DNA of 6,199 bases, taken from positions 1 to 6,199 of the forward strand of contig DITE01000001.1 of assembly GCA_002422725.1 (NCBI GenBank). The letters run 5' to 3'. The notes below the pieces were generated by a model, which ran no database searches, was not told where the DNA came from, and saw only the letters and a program-made list of their open reading frames with translations. The translations under genes and the position numbers were made by a program. Position 1 is the first letter of the stretch; each line of letters starts with the position of its first letter. This document shows, piece by piece, positions 5,679 to 6,199 of the stretch. This DNA comes from Bacteroidales bacterium UBA6192. GTDB taxonomy: Bacteria > Bacteroidota > Bacteroidia > Bacteroidales > F082.

Positions 5679-5841
5679 CGAAATGGCAAAATGATTTATA
5701 CTTCTGAACGACTTTTCTCTATGAGGGCGAAACCCCATTGATTCATTTACTGCATAGAAGATACAAAGCAATACCTGAAAGAAGCACATATGCTGAAAAG
5801 TTCTTTTTAGAAGTAGCGGTTCAGTGTCTAATATCAGTTAA

Positions 5842-6111
5842 ATGCCGACTGCCGACGAATTCATTACTTTTTTTTTCAGTGAAGTGAAATGGAAACCCAA
5901 ATTTCAGAGCTGGGCAGAATCTCACGGTCTGACCAACCCTGACTGGTATCTTGATCCGGTTGATGATAAGGTGGTTACACTTGACTTTTCGGTTGAGCAT
6001 TTTTTTTCATGGCAGTTCTTTCTCGCTTGGGTCAACCAAATAGCCCCATGCAGAAACCCTGTCAGTGAAATAGTAAGCTGTCTGCATTCAATGGGCAAAA
6101 TGCATGCATAA
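5842..6111 (+). CDS. Hypothetical 89-residue protein
   Basis: I do not recognise this protein. The ATG at 5842 follows an in-frame TAA at 5839-5841 directly, so the frame cannot extend upstream. The product is rich in Phe and Trp (for example NPDWYLDPVDDK at 52% of the way before VEHFFSWQFFLAWVNQ, residues 53-68) and acidic in its middle. It has no signal peptide; the hydrophobic stretch near 54-66 is interrupted by polar residues, so a membrane span is doubtful. Two T runs lie inside it (nine Ts at 5868-5876, eight at 6000-6007), where slippage could change the frame. No ribosome binding site or promoter element is clear. The neighbouring antiporter ends 163 bases upstream, so they are probably not one operon. 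It may be a real small gene, a fragment of a larger one, or a chance frame. Confidence 0.4.
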   Translation: MPTADEFITFFFSEVKWKPKFQSWAESHGLTNPDWYLDPVDDKVVTLDFSVEHFFSWQFFLAWVNQIAPCRNPVSEIVSCLHSMGKMHA

Positions 6112-6134
6112 GTGAGTACCATTTGTCTGCAGCC

Positions 6135-6199
6135 CTACACCACCATCACTTTTTCTTCAGTGAGGTCGTCTTCTAACCGAAGATTATTGATGATAAACT
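6135..6199 (-). CDS. Possible C-terminal end of a minus-strand gene (rest outside window)
   Basis: Read on the minus strand, the frame is open from the right edge for 20 codons and stops with TAG at 6137-6135. The residues include NNLRLEDDLTEEKVMVV, with a charged, alternating pattern that looks protein-like. The plus-strand reading of the same bases (rich in Ser, Thr and Arg) looks like its shadow. If real, the gene converges on the 89-codon ORF, with 23 bases between their stops. Twenty residues are too few to name a family. Confidence 0.35.
   Translation of the reverse strand, partial: FIINNLRLEDDLTEEKVMVV

Noticed and set aside
5793..5810. CTGAAAAG/CTTTTTAG near-palindrome as an antiporter terminator
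   Set aside because: The stem is short and almost all A-T, includes a G-T pair, leaves a very small loop and has no T run after it.
5863..6167. Resemblance between the T-rich segments ending in TTCAGTGA at 5866-5881 and 6148-6163
   Set aside because: The match is about 20 bases, needs an indel, and is mostly a T run; the flanking sequence is not similar, so it is probably chance.

Overview
The window looks like a chromosomal segment of a member of the Bacteroidota. The evidence is a DUF5683 protein between parB and a short dapB, a PadR/PspC gene pair of the Bacteroides type, TAnnTTTG promoter elements, and start codons mostly without Shine-Dalgarno sequences. Genus cannot be read from the sequence. 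I see no mobile element, CRISPR array, tRNA or rRNA.

Left block (1-1561, + strand): the 3' end of parB (chromosome segregation), a DUF5683 envelope protein and dapB (lysine/diaminopimelate synthesis). The gaps are 13 and 10 bases, so these are probably one transcript. A 349-base AT-rich gap follows. It holds several small inverted repeats and, at its right end, a promoter-like element almost touching the next start codon.

Middle block (1911-3867, + strand): a PadR-type winged-helix repressor and a large PspC-domain membrane protein, 10 bases apart, closed by a strong intrinsic terminator (3902-3934). This is best read as a self-regulated envelope unit. No other phage-shock-type gene is in the window.

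Right block (3935-6199): a 262-base leader region, then a CPA1-family cation/proton antiporter of the NhaP2 (CvrA) type with a C-terminal RCK_C/TrkA_C domain. The leader is the least ordinary part of the window. It has a long imperfect inverted repeat (4106-4162), a TAACTTTG promoter element inside one arm, a small dyad next to the ribosome binding site, and a chain of three tiny ORFs linked by ATGA overlaps into the antiporter start. Each of these could be chance; together they suggest a regulated leader. After the antiporter come a non-coding stretch, an unrecognised 89-codon ORF, and what may be the 3' end of a minus-strand gene running off the window.

The coding content is mostly well-known families. 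The candidates for something undescribed are the antiporter leader, the PadR operator region and the unusual PspC protein; none amounts to a demonstrated new system.
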